NCBI GenBank assembly: GCA_937894335.1
Contig: CALCRU010000004.1
Coordinates: forward strand, 1-56,679
DNA from: an uncultured Treponema sp.
GTDB taxonomy: Bacteria > Spirochaetota > Spirochaetia > Treponematales > Treponemataceae
Direction: 5' to 3'
Length of the DNA: 56,679 nucleotides
Shown in pieces: positions 1 through 6,942 of the stretch. Made by a program: the position numbers and the translations under genes. The notes under the pieces are model-generated. The model was not told the origin of the DNA, did no database searches, and saw only the letters and a program-made list of their open reading frames with translations. The first letter of the stretch is position 1, and each line of letters starts with the position of its first letter.

Positions 1-197
1 ATAGTTCAAAAATATTTTTTCAGACTATAAAAAACACAAAAATACAGTAATCTAGTTAATTATTTTATAATAATTAATTAAAACACCTTAAAAACAATAA
101 AAAAAACATGGGAACTAATAAAAAGTTGTTGACACTGTTAAGAGGTGCCTGTGGGTGCCACTTTTCCAAATTCTGCAACTTTGCTATACTGCACTCC
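1..197. other. AT-rich leader region before the first gene
   Basis: No gene is supported here. The first 110 bases are very AT-rich. The frame of the first gene stays open back to an ATG at 108, but that extension would place 30 residues before a good lipoprotein signal peptide, so I read it as non-coding. A TATACT hexamer at 185-190 ends 7 nt before the ATG at 198 and may be the -10 box of a leaderless or nearly leaderless promoter. No convincing -35 box was found at the right distance. Confidence 0.5.
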
Positions 198-1181
198 ATG
201 AAAAAAATGTGTCTGTTTTTTTATGCGACGTCTATAGCTCTGCTTCTGTTTGCCAGCTGTTCCTCCACGGAAGATAAGTCCAAAGAAAAAAATGATTCCT
301 CCGTTCAAACGCCTGCTACGGAACCAGAGGGTCTTGCTATTTTTAGAAAGGCCTACCCAGACATTACATTTGTAAGCCGATACGACGAAGCCAACGAAGA
401 CTGGCGCATTCAGGTAACTGTTCCCTCAAAGCCTCAGGTAAGCGACACATATTCCCATGACGCATACGAAGACGGAAGCACATACATTTTTTACTGGGCA
501 GACGGAGCCCTTATTCCCGAAGAAGAATTAAAAAACCGTGACCAGTACTGGACTTTGCTTTACCGTTACGAAAAAGAACTTGCAGACCCAGCCTTATTTA
601 CCCCTGAGCAGACGGAACAGATTGCAAACTTTGGCTCTACAGAAAACAGAACCAGCGGAGCCGGAACTCCTATGTTTTTCTTTGATGCCCTGTACGACTC
701 TTCAAGCCGGGCAAGTCTGGAAGCCCACATAACAAGGGTAAGTTTTTTGGGCAGGAGCATGAATGTTCACGAGCGGATTGTTACTCCACTTAAGAAAGTT
801 GAAAACCGAATCAACGAAGAAGCAAAGACAGATTCCGAAGTGCAATACTTTAAAACCCACATTTCTTCTTTGGGTGCATATTCTTGGCGAATTATTTCGG
901 GAACAAACAGAAAATCCTTTCACAGTCTGGGTATTGCAATAGACATTCAGCCTACAAGTCTTGGCGGAAAAGCAATCTACTGGGAATGGGAAAAAGAAAG
1001 AAACCCAAACGGATGGATGCTCATTCCCCTAAGCAAACGCTGGATGCCTCCGCAAAAAGTAATAGACATCTTTGAAGAAGAAGGATTTATTTGGGGCGGA
1101 AAGTGGATTATCTTTGACAACATGCACTTTGAATATCATCCCGAACTAATTCTGTTTTCTGGCATAGGAGGTGCAGAATGA
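198..1181 (+). CDS. M15-family (VanY-like) D-alanyl-D-alanine carboxypeptidase lipoprotein
   Basis: Predicted cell-envelope lipoprotein of 327 aa that trims peptidoglycan stem peptides. From the ATG at 198 the protein opens with a lysine-rich n-region, a hydrophobic stretch and a lipobox ending at Cys21 (LFASC). This is why the start is placed there and not at the in-frame ATG at 108. The C-terminal third holds the M15 zinc-site motifs: S-F-H-S-L-G-I-A-I-D (His242, Asp249) and M-H-F-E-Y-H (His310), matching SxHxxGxAxD and the later WHxE-like ligand. The middle region (about 40-210) matches nothing I recognise. The stop overlaps the next ATG by 4 bp (ATGA), so the two genes are probably translationally coupled. 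Family assignment is good; the exact cleavage specificity is not visible. Confidence 0.85.
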   Translation: MKKMCLFFYATSIALLLFASCSSTEDKSKEKNDSSVQTPATEPEGLAIFRKAYPDITFVSRYDEANEDWRIQVTVPSKPQVSDTYSHDAYEDGSTYIFYWADGALIPEEELKNRDQYWTLLYRYEKELADPALFTPEQTEQIANFGSTENRTSGAGTPMFFFDALYDSSSRASLEAHITRVSFLGRSMNVHERIVTPLKKVENRINEEAKTDSEVQYFKTHISSLGAYSWRIISGTNRKSFHSLGIAIDIQPTSLGGKAIYWEWEKERNPNGWMLIPLSKRWMPPQKVIDIFEEEGFIWGGKWIIFDNMHFEYHPELILFSGIGGAE

Positions 1182-2224
1182 ATCACTACGAAATAAGAAA
1201 CGGCCGCATAACATTTTACTGCCCTCAGGATTTTTTTTCAAAAGCTCCCAAAACAGTGGGAATCCGCGGAACATTTACTGCATGGAGGGCAGATAGTAAT
1301 TTTCTTCTTACTCAAATAGACAAAACCTGGACGCTAACAAAAGCTCTTGAGCAAGTGCTTGTACCTGGAAACTCTGGCTTACCAGAATTTATCTTTTATG
1401 CAGAATTTGACGATGGAACAAAAGAAACATCCTTACCCGACCCCCGTAAGGGTTTTCATTTTTTGGGCAACACAGTCATCATGTACGACAAGACTGTTTC
1501 GCCAAATAGTGTTTCTAAAAATGAAGAGACTGCTTTAGAAGTAAGGGCACTTTCTTCATTCAATCTGCAGGACGAAAAAGACAGACACATTCTTGCAAAC
1601 ATGCGACCTGTTCCCGGAACTACAAAACTCTGGAGGGGCTACCACCCCTACAAAAAATCAAGGCCCCAGTTTGATTCCGAAGACGAGCGCCTTAACATGG
1701 TGAACACACTGCTGGAAGAACACGGCATAAAGTCAGTCATAACCCTTAGTGGCGACGAAGAATGTGACCCCTCTCTTGGAGAAAAAATTAGCCCCTACAT
1801 GCAGAACATACGCTCTTCCTGGAACCAAATGATAACCGATACCACTTACGAAACAGTTTATTTTAATTCTGGCAGCAAAGAATTTGCACAACTGATTGCT
1901 TCGATAGTCAAATTTATAAACAGTCACCCCTGTCCCTACTACATTCACTGCCGCCTTGGTTCTGACAGGACTGGAACGACAAGCGCAACCCTTGCTTCAC
2001 TTTGCGGTGCCTCTTGGACAGATATTGCTCGGGATTACGAAAAGACAAGCCTTATGGGTATTCAGGAATTTAGGGACTCCCGGCTTTTGGCCTACTGCTT
2101 TAACAACATGCTCAATCAGGAAAAAAAGAGTAACCTAAAATCCGCCGTAAGCGCTCATCTGGTAAATTCTGGCTGCCTTACTCAGGATGAAATTAACGAG
2201 GTTGTAAAGAGGCTTCAGTCTTAA
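1178..2224 (+). CDS. CBM48-like domain fused to a tyrosine/dual-specificity-type phosphatase
   Basis: 348 aa with no signal peptide, so probably cytosolic. The C-terminal domain (about 140-320) has the cysteine-phosphatase P-loop H-C-R-L-G-S-D-R-T-G, with nucleophile Cys258 and Arg264 in a Cx5R signature. The N-terminal 105 residues resemble the early-set/glycogen-binding fold (CBM48/CBM20 type): a V-x-I-R-G-T-F-T-A-W strand, a conserved-looking Trp in the next strand, and an F-I-F-Y-A-E-F-D-D-G strand. The combination recalls eukaryotic phosphoglucan phosphatases (laforin, SEX4), so removing phosphate from a storage glucan is a possible role. That is inference; a phosphoprotein or phosphoinositide substrate is equally open. 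It is coupled to the upstream M15 peptidase gene by an ATGA overlap. Confidence 0.7.
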   Translation: MNHYEIRNGRITFYCPQDFFSKAPKTVGIRGTFTAWRADSNFLLTQIDKTWTLTKALEQVLVPGNSGLPEFIFYAEFDDGTKETSLPDPRKGFHFLGNTVIMYDKTVSPNSVSKNEETALEVRALSSFNLQDEKDRHILANMRPVPGTTKLWRGYHPYKKSRPQFDSEDERLNMVNTLLEEHGIKSVITLSGDEECDPSLGEKISPYMQNIRSSWNQMITDTTYETVYFNSGSKEFAQLIASIVKFINSHPCPYYIHCRLGSDRTGTTSATLASLCGASWTDIARDYEKTSLMGIQEFRDSRLLAYCFNNMLNQEKKSNLKSAVSAHLVNSGCLTQDEINEVVKRLQS

Positions 2225-2225
2225 C

Positions 2226-2254
2226 TTGCAAACAAAGCAGTATTTCATTATACT
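2226..2254 (+). promoter_or_regulatory. Leaderless promoter of the HDOD gene
   Basis: TTGCAA (2226-2231), a 17-bp spacer and TATACT (2249-2254) are followed by exactly 6 nt before the ATG at 2261. The predicted transcription start is therefore the A of the ATG. No Shine-Dalgarno sequence is present. Confidence 0.65.
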
Positions 2255-2260
2255 GTGAGC

Positions 2261-3754
2261 ATGGCTAGTTCAGATAAAGTTCAGGTTGATATAGCGAAAA
2301 TCCGCACTGCAATCCAATCCGGAATACCGCTTACTATTTCTACCTACACACTGCCTCACGAAATGGAACTGTACATTGATGATGTTCTTAAAGTTTTTCT
2401 TGAAGAACTTAATCAGTCCAAGATGTACGACTATCTTTCCTACTGCCTTAAGGAACTAATTAACAATGCTAAAAAGGCAAACACAAAGCGCGTTTACTTT
2501 GAAGAAAAAAATCTGAACATAAACGACCCTGCCGACTACGAGGAAGGACTTAAGACATTCAAGCACGATACTCTTGAAAACATAAAGCATTACCTTCAGA
2601 TGCAGAAGGACGAAGGGCTTTACATAAAATTGATTCTTCAGACACGAAATAATAAAATCAAAGTGGAAATAAGAAACAGGGCAGCCCTTACCCCTTTTGA
2701 GTACAAGCGAATCCACGACAAGCTTACTCGCGCCCAAATGTACAACTCCATACAGGACTGCATGAATCAACTTTTGGACGACAGCGAAGGTGCTGGTCTT
2801 GGTCTGGTAATACTCATCATCATGCTAAGAAAAGAGTTGGGACTTACCGAAGAAAATTTCCAAACTCTAAGCGAAAACGGCGAAACAATTACACGGCTCA
2901 TCATTCCGTTTAGCAAAGAATCTCAGGAAAAGTTTTCTGAAATATCTGCAAAATTTGTGGAACTTATAGACGGACTTCCTGAATTCCCAGAAAAAATTGA
3001 CAGAATCAACCGCATGCTCAACGACCCCGAAAGCAAGATGAGCGAAATTGCACAACATATTTCCAGCGATGTTTCCCTTACTGCGGAACTTTTAAAAATG
3101 GTAAACAGTGCGGCATTTTCACTTTCCAAACCAGTTGAATCAATTGCAGAGGCGGTTAAGTTTGCAGGTCTTCGTGGCATAAGCAATCTTCTTGTTTCAA
3201 TAGGAACAATGAACAACCTTATGTCTGATTCCGACGAAGAAAAAAAGAAGGTGTGGGATCATTCCTATAGGGTTGCATTCTGTTCATACAACTTGGCAAG
3301 AAATTTCTGCAGCAAGGAACGAAAGATAATCGATGACAGTTATGTGTGCGGACTTTTGCACGACATGGGTAAGGTTATTTTTTCCACCGCCCACCCGGAA
3401 CTGCTTAGCAAGATAAGTGCTCTGTGCAACGAACTGGGAATTTCTCCAGACATGTTTGAACGAATGATTGCTGGCGTTAACCACGGAGAAATTGGCGCCC
3501 TTATCGCCGAAAAGTGGAACTTCCCCAAGGTGATTGTAAATGTAATCCGCTACCACCACGAACCAGAACTTGCTCCAGAAGACATGCAGAGAATTACCAG
3601 ACTTGTAAACCTTGCCGACATGATAGTCCACTATCAGGATGGAGATGTTTCATACGAACAGTTTGACAACTCTGTACTGGAAGAATTTGGCATTCAAACG
3701 GAAGAACAGCTGGAAACAATTTCTGACCGTTTGGAACAAAGTTTTAAAAAGTAG
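2261..3754 (+). CDS. HATPase-like/HDOD domain regulatory protein
   Basis: 497 aa from the ATG at 2261. A GTG at 2255 is in frame but would lie upstream of the predicted transcription start. The N-terminal part (about 40-220) looks like a GHKL ATPase: an N-box-like K-E-L-I-N-N-A-K-K-A-N and a G-box-like G-A-G-L-G-L-V-I. The second half is an HDOD domain (about 235-430), with the L-P-x-F-P opening, V-N-S-A-A-F and L-L-H-D-M-G-K motifs. HDOD proteins are signalling scaffolds related to HD phosphohydrolases. No His-phosphorylation domain is seen, so a kinase activity is unlikely; an anti-sigma-like or nucleotide-sensing role is possible. The 3' end overlaps the convergent TrmH gene by 11 bp. Confidence 0.8.
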   Translation: MASSDKVQVDIAKIRTAIQSGIPLTISTYTLPHEMELYIDDVLKVFLEELNQSKMYDYLSYCLKELINNAKKANTKRVYFEEKNLNINDPADYEEGLKTFKHDTLENIKHYLQMQKDEGLYIKLILQTRNNKIKVEIRNRAALTPFEYKRIHDKLTRAQMYNSIQDCMNQLLDDSEGAGLGLVILIIMLRKELGLTEENFQTLSENGETITRLIIPFSKESQEKFSEISAKFVELIDGLPEFPEKIDRINRMLNDPESKMSEIAQHISSDVSLTAELLKMVNSAAFSLSKPVESIAEAVKFAGLRGISNLLVSIGTMNNLMSDSDEEKKKVWDHSYRVAFCSYNLARNFCSKERKIIDDSYVCGLLHDMGKVIFSTAHPELLSKISALCNELGISPDMFERMIAGVNHGEIGALIAEKWNFPKVIVNVIRYHHEPELAPEDMQRITRLVNLADMIVHYQDGDVSYEQFDNSVLEEFGIQTEEQLETISDRLEQSFKK

Positions 3755-4577
3755 GAAATTTTTTGTGGGCAATAAGATAGTCAGTCCACGCTTGAACCAA
3801 AATTCCAAACGCAACTCCCACATTAAGAGAAGCCTTTAAGCCCGTCATGGGTATGCTTACGGTTTTACCCTTTGCTTTGTGAAGTGCCTCTGGGCTTACC
3901 CCAAGTTCTTCCGACCCAATTATGACAGTTCCTTCAAGGGGAAACTCAAATTCGTTTATAGGGGTGCCGCCTGTTTCCAAAACAAAGATTTCCCTGTCTT
4001 CGGGAAGCAATTCTAAAGAAGTGCGGCTGTAGCCAAGAGTGTCTATGCATCCCATGCTGCTTCTTTTTGCCTTTGCCTGTTCAGGCGAGGTGCATCCTTC
4101 CGAGATGTAGACTTTTTCCAAACCCATTGCTTCGGCTGTCCTAAAAATTGAACCCATGTTAAAGGGTGAACGGATATCTTCCGCATAAACCGCCGTTCCA
4201 GCAAAAAATTTTCTTGCCTGAGTAGTGCCTTCCGTATTTGCATGAGGGGCAATGACCAGATCCCATTCAGCAGGAAAAGTGCCAAGAATTTCAAGCAAAG
4301 CATTCCGTGCCGTGTTACATACCCTTCGCTCGTCAAAGTTTGCGTCTTCAAGAAGGGAGGCTAGCTGTCTTTTTGCGTGTTCCGACAGTTTTTCGTCCTC
4401 AAGAACTATAGAGGCAACCTGTCTAGTGTAGTCTGAGCGAGAAAGAGATGGAAAATTGTATTCCAGACCGTGTTCCGCTATGCCGGCAATATCCCTTTCC
4501 AGTTCGCCAAATGTGAGTGCCAATTTGCGTCTTTTTTGTCCGGGAGAAAGCTGATGTAGTTTTTCTGGAGGAATCAT
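3744..4577 (-). CDS. TrmH/SpoU-family RNA 2'-O-ribose methyltransferase
   Basis: 277 aa. The C-terminal half is a SPOUT (trefoil-knot) methyltransferase domain with all three family motifs. Motif 1 is P-F-N-M-G-S-I-F-R with Asn140 and Arg146. Motif 2 is around G-T-V-I-I-G-S-E-E-L-G-V. Motif 3 is I-P-M-T-G-L-K-A-S-L-N-V-G-V-A. It should methylate a ribose 2'-OH in tRNA or rRNA using S-adenosylmethionine; the target base cannot be read from the sequence. The N-terminal ~105 residues are an extension, perhaps for RNA recognition. The start codon overlaps the stop of the upstream iron-ADH-like gene (TAATG), so the two are co-translated. Confidence 0.88.
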   Translation of the reverse strand: MIPPEKLHQLSPGQKRRKLALTFGELERDIAGIAEHGLEYNFPSLSRSDYTRQVASIVLEDEKLSEHAKRQLASLLEDANFDERRVCNTARNALLEILGTFPAEWDLVIAPHANTEGTTQARKFFAGTAVYAEDIRSPFNMGSIFRTAEAMGLEKVYISEGCTSPEQAKAKRSSMGCIDTLGYSRTSLELLPEDREIFVLETGGTPINEFEFPLEGTVIIGSEELGVSPEALHKAKGKTVSIPMTGLKASLNVGVAFGILVQAWTDYLIAHKKFPTF

Positions 4578-5725
4578 TAGTATGCCGTTTTTATAAGGTC
4601 AAACAGGGCGTCCGTGTTCATGCTGCGAGGAAGGGTGTTTATAAGGTCCAGCGAACCTGCATCTTCTGCAGCAAGGGCAAGTTGGTCTATGCTTACGCCC
4701 AAATCCTTAAGTCGTGCTGGTAAGTTTGCGCTTGCAATGTGCTGTCTTACATATTTTGCCAGTGCGTCAACTGCCTCTTCGTCGGAAGAGTCTTTTGGAG
4801 CAGCCCTTAACAACCTTGACGCTTTTGCCAGACGGTCAGCCTTAAATTTTGCAGCATCCTCAATTATGTAAGGAAGAAGAATTGATGTTGTCAGCGAACG
4901 GGAAATTGAATACCTTGCGTTTATGCACAGCGAAAGAAGACTAGCCGCACCCAAAGAACTTGAAGCGGCACCCAAAGAGGCCATGCATCCACCCTGACTG
5001 AGCATTACTTCCTTTGGAGTCGTTATGGTAAGACTGTCGGTTCCGTCCATGGCATAACTTAGCAGCTCAAGAGATTTTTCTGTTACCATGTCGCTAAAGA
5101 ATGTGGCCTTTTGGCTCAGGTATGCCTCTATTGCAAAACACAGGGTCTCTATGGAAATTGATGCAGTCTGATTGTCCGTAAGGGTAACACACAGATTTGG
5201 ATCTATTAGGGCAAGACGGCACACACCCTGCTGGGAAGAAAGAAGCCTTACCCTAGAAGAACGGGAGTCTACCAAAGGCGTCTGATTTGTAAACATGAAT
5301 GCATCGCGTATTGTCGTTGGCATACAAATGAGGGGGATTGCGGCCGTGTCTGGAACAGCACCGTCTACAAAGTCGTAAAGGTCGTGAGATTCGTTTATAA
5401 GGGAGGCAACCGCCCTGCCAGCATTAAGAGCCTTAGAACCTCCAATGGCAATAACTCCGTGAATGTGGGCTTCCCTCGCAAGCTTAAGTGCATCGTTAAT
5501 GGCTTCTGTAGTCGCACCAGTTGGAATGGAATCAAAGACAAAGTAGTCTATTTTCCGCTCCATAAGAGAGGTAACTATTTTGTCCGTCGCCCCCACTTCT
5601 TTAAGGATTGGATCTACAATCAGCATAAACTTGCTACCGTAGTCCCGTGCAAACTGCCCTAGACGGGTTGTGGTGTATGAGCCTAAAACAATGTTTGGAG
5701 AAATTCTAAAGATAAAGTCTGCCAT
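4577..5725 (-). CDS. Iron-containing alcohol dehydrogenase homologue lacking metal ligands
   Basis: 382 aa with the overall layout of group III (iron-dependent) alcohol dehydrogenases: an N-terminal Rossmann-like half and a helical C-terminal half, with recognisable family landmarks (P-T-T, D-P-N-L, F-A-I-E-A-Y, I-L-L-P). The functional residues are changed. The nucleotide-binding GGGSxxD reads G-G-S-K-A-L-N. PTTxGTGSE reads P-T-T-I-R-D-A-F. The metal-binding DxLxHAIEAY reads E-T-L-C-F-A-I-E-A-Y. The later His ligands align with non-His residues. It is therefore probably a pseudoenzyme or has a new activity. The reading frame is intact, which argues against decay. It forms an operon with the TrmH gene and starts just downstream of the flgM terminator, with an AAAGGA ribosome-binding site. 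Confidence 0.75.
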   Translation of the reverse strand: MADFIFRISPNIVLGSYTTTRLGQFARDYGSKFMLIVDPILKEVGATDKIVTSLMERKIDYFVFDSIPTGATTEAINDALKLAREAHIHGVIAIGGSKALNAGRAVASLINESHDLYDFVDGAVPDTAAIPLICMPTTIRDAFMFTNQTPLVDSRSSRVRLLSSQQGVCRLALIDPNLCVTLTDNQTASISIETLCFAIEAYLSQKATFFSDMVTEKSLELLSYAMDGTDSLTITTPKEVMLSQGGCMASLGAASSSLGAASLLSLCINARYSISRSLTTSILLPYIIEDAAKFKADRLAKASRLLRAAPKDSSDEEAVDALAKYVRQHIASANLPARLKDLGVSIDQLALAAEDAGSLDLINTLPRSMNTDALFDLIKTAY

Positions 5726-5738
5726 AAAAAAATCCTTT

Positions 5739-5767
5739 AAAAAAAAGGCGGAACTTACTGTCCCGCC
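5739..5767 (-). terminator. Rho-independent terminator after flgM
   Basis: Read on the minus strand, GGCGGGAC (5767-5760), a 5-nt loop and GTTCCGCC (5754-5747) form an 8-bp stem with one G-U pair, followed by eight T residues (5746-5739). It separates rsmI-flgM from the iron-ADH/TrmH operon. Confidence 0.8.
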
Positions 5768-5834
5768 CTCCGTACATTAAGCGCATCTCAAATCCCTAAG
5801 AATTTTGAAACTCGCTCAACAGATTGTGCCGAAT

Positions 5835-6122
5835 TTAGAATCCGTATGCCGCAAGAATACGATCCGCAGTTGCCTCAATAGTTGCGCTGCTAAGGTAATT
5901 GGGATCCTTAATCTTTTCTTTAATCTGCTCGACTAATTCAGAGCGGACACTGGGAGTCTCTTTCGCCACCTGATTAAGATAGTAGGCATCAGACAGTTTT
6001 TTTGCTTCGTCTGACACGCTGATAGAGTCTGAGCCTGCCTTTACGCTAGATGTTGCGTTTGTGCGCTTTGTGCTCTGCACATTGTTAACGGGATTTACCC
6101 CTAAAATCTTGTCTATCATCAT
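5835..6122 (-). CDS. flgM: FlgM anti-sigma-28 factor
   Basis: 95 aa from the first of two adjacent ATGs (6122-6120, 6119-6117), preceded by a purine-rich AGAGAGG ribosome-binding site. The product has the family pattern: an I-D-K-I-L-G-V-N-P start, a polar unstructured N-terminal half, then S-D-S-I-S-V-S-D-E-A-K and a helical C-terminal half ending in A-D-R-I-L-A-A-Y-G-F. FlgM binds the flagellar sigma factor (FliA) and holds late flagellar and chemotaxis genes off until the hook-basal body is complete. The gene follows rsmI by 13 bp and ends at a strong terminator. A sigma-28-like promoter is seen elsewhere in the window, before the chemosensory operon at 53452-53477. Confidence 0.88.
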   Translation of the reverse strand: MMIDKILGVNPVNNVQSTKRTNATSSVKAGSDSISVSDEAKKLSDAYYLNQVAKETPSVRSELVEQIKEKIKDPNYLSSATIEATADRILAAYGF

Positions 6123-6135
6123 AACCTGCCTCTCT

Positions 6136-6843
6136 TTAATTATCGGAACTTTCCGGCGAAAGTTTAGCATTTTTATTACCGGAAATAAAAATTGCAAATT
6201 CACCCAAGATTTTGGTCCTGGAAGCGTAATCCTCAAGAACTTCCCTCGAAGTTCCGTCGGTTATTTCTTCATGCAGCTTGGTCAGTTCCCTGCCCACAAC
6301 CACACGCCGGTTACTATCTATATCGGCTATATCCGCAAGAAGTTTAGTAATTCTGTACGGACTTTCGTACAAAATTATAGCCGCATCCATAGCCATAAGT
6401 TCCCTTAGCCTTGAACGCCTTCTACCTGGTTTTGGCGATAGAAACCCCTCAAAAACAAGGGTTTTTCCGCCTGCACCGGCAACGCTTGCAAGGGTTGCAA
6501 AGGCACTTGGTCCGGGAATGGGTACAACCTTATGCCCAGCCTTACGAACCAGTCCTGCCAGAACCGCTCCAGGGTCACTTATGCCGGGTTCACCAGCATC
6601 GCTCGCATACGCAACAGACTTACCCTCGTCAAGCAACGAGATAATTTTTTGCGCCGCAAACTCCTCATTCTGCGCCCTACAACTTATCAACGGCTTACGG
6701 ATTTCAAAATGCGTCAAAAGTTCCAAAGTGTGCCTTGTGTCCTCAGCAGCAATCACATCAACCGCCTTAAATGTCTCCAAAGCCCTAAATGTAATGTCGC
6801 CAAGATTCCCTATAGGAGTCCCCACAATGTACAGTTCTGACAC
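6136..6843 (-). CDS. rsmI: RsmI, 16S rRNA C1402 2'-O-methyltransferase
   Basis: 235 aa, tetrapyrrole-methylase fold. Diagnostic motifs are Y-I-V-G-T-P-I-G-N-L-G-D-I-T at the N-terminus, A-A-E-D-T-R-H-T, S-D-A-G-E-P-G-I-S-D-P-G and P-I-P-G-P-S-A. RsmI modifies the ribose of C1402 in the decoding centre of 16S rRNA using S-adenosylmethionine. The product is shorter than the E. coli enzyme (about 285 aa), lacking most of the C-terminal extension. The start is a GTG at 6843. A promoter TTGCCA (6881-6876), 17 bp, TATACT (6858-6853) ends 9 nt before it, so the leader would be very short. It is first gene of an operon with flgM. Confidence 0.93.
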   Translation of the reverse strand: MSELYIVGTPIGNLGDITFRALETFKAVDVIAAEDTRHTLELLTHFEIRKPLISCRAQNEEFAAQKIISLLDEGKSVAYASDAGEPGISDPGAVLAGLVRKAGHKVVPIPGPSAFATLASVAGAGGKTLVFEGFLSPKPGRRRSRLRELMAMDAAIILYESPYRITKLLADIADIDSNRRVVVGRELTKLHEEITDGTSREVLEDYASRTKILGEFAIFISGNKNAKLSPESSDN

Positions 6844-6942
6844 AATACTGATAGTATATAGTAAAAAGCAGCTGTTGGCAAGTAGAAAAAGCCCTAACCT
6901 TGAGGCATAAAAAATCCGATAACAAAAACAAGGGAATTTTAC

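Noticed and set aside
108..197. Longer N-terminus for the M15 peptidase from the ATG at 108
   Set aside because: It would bury the lipoprotein signal peptide that starts at 198.
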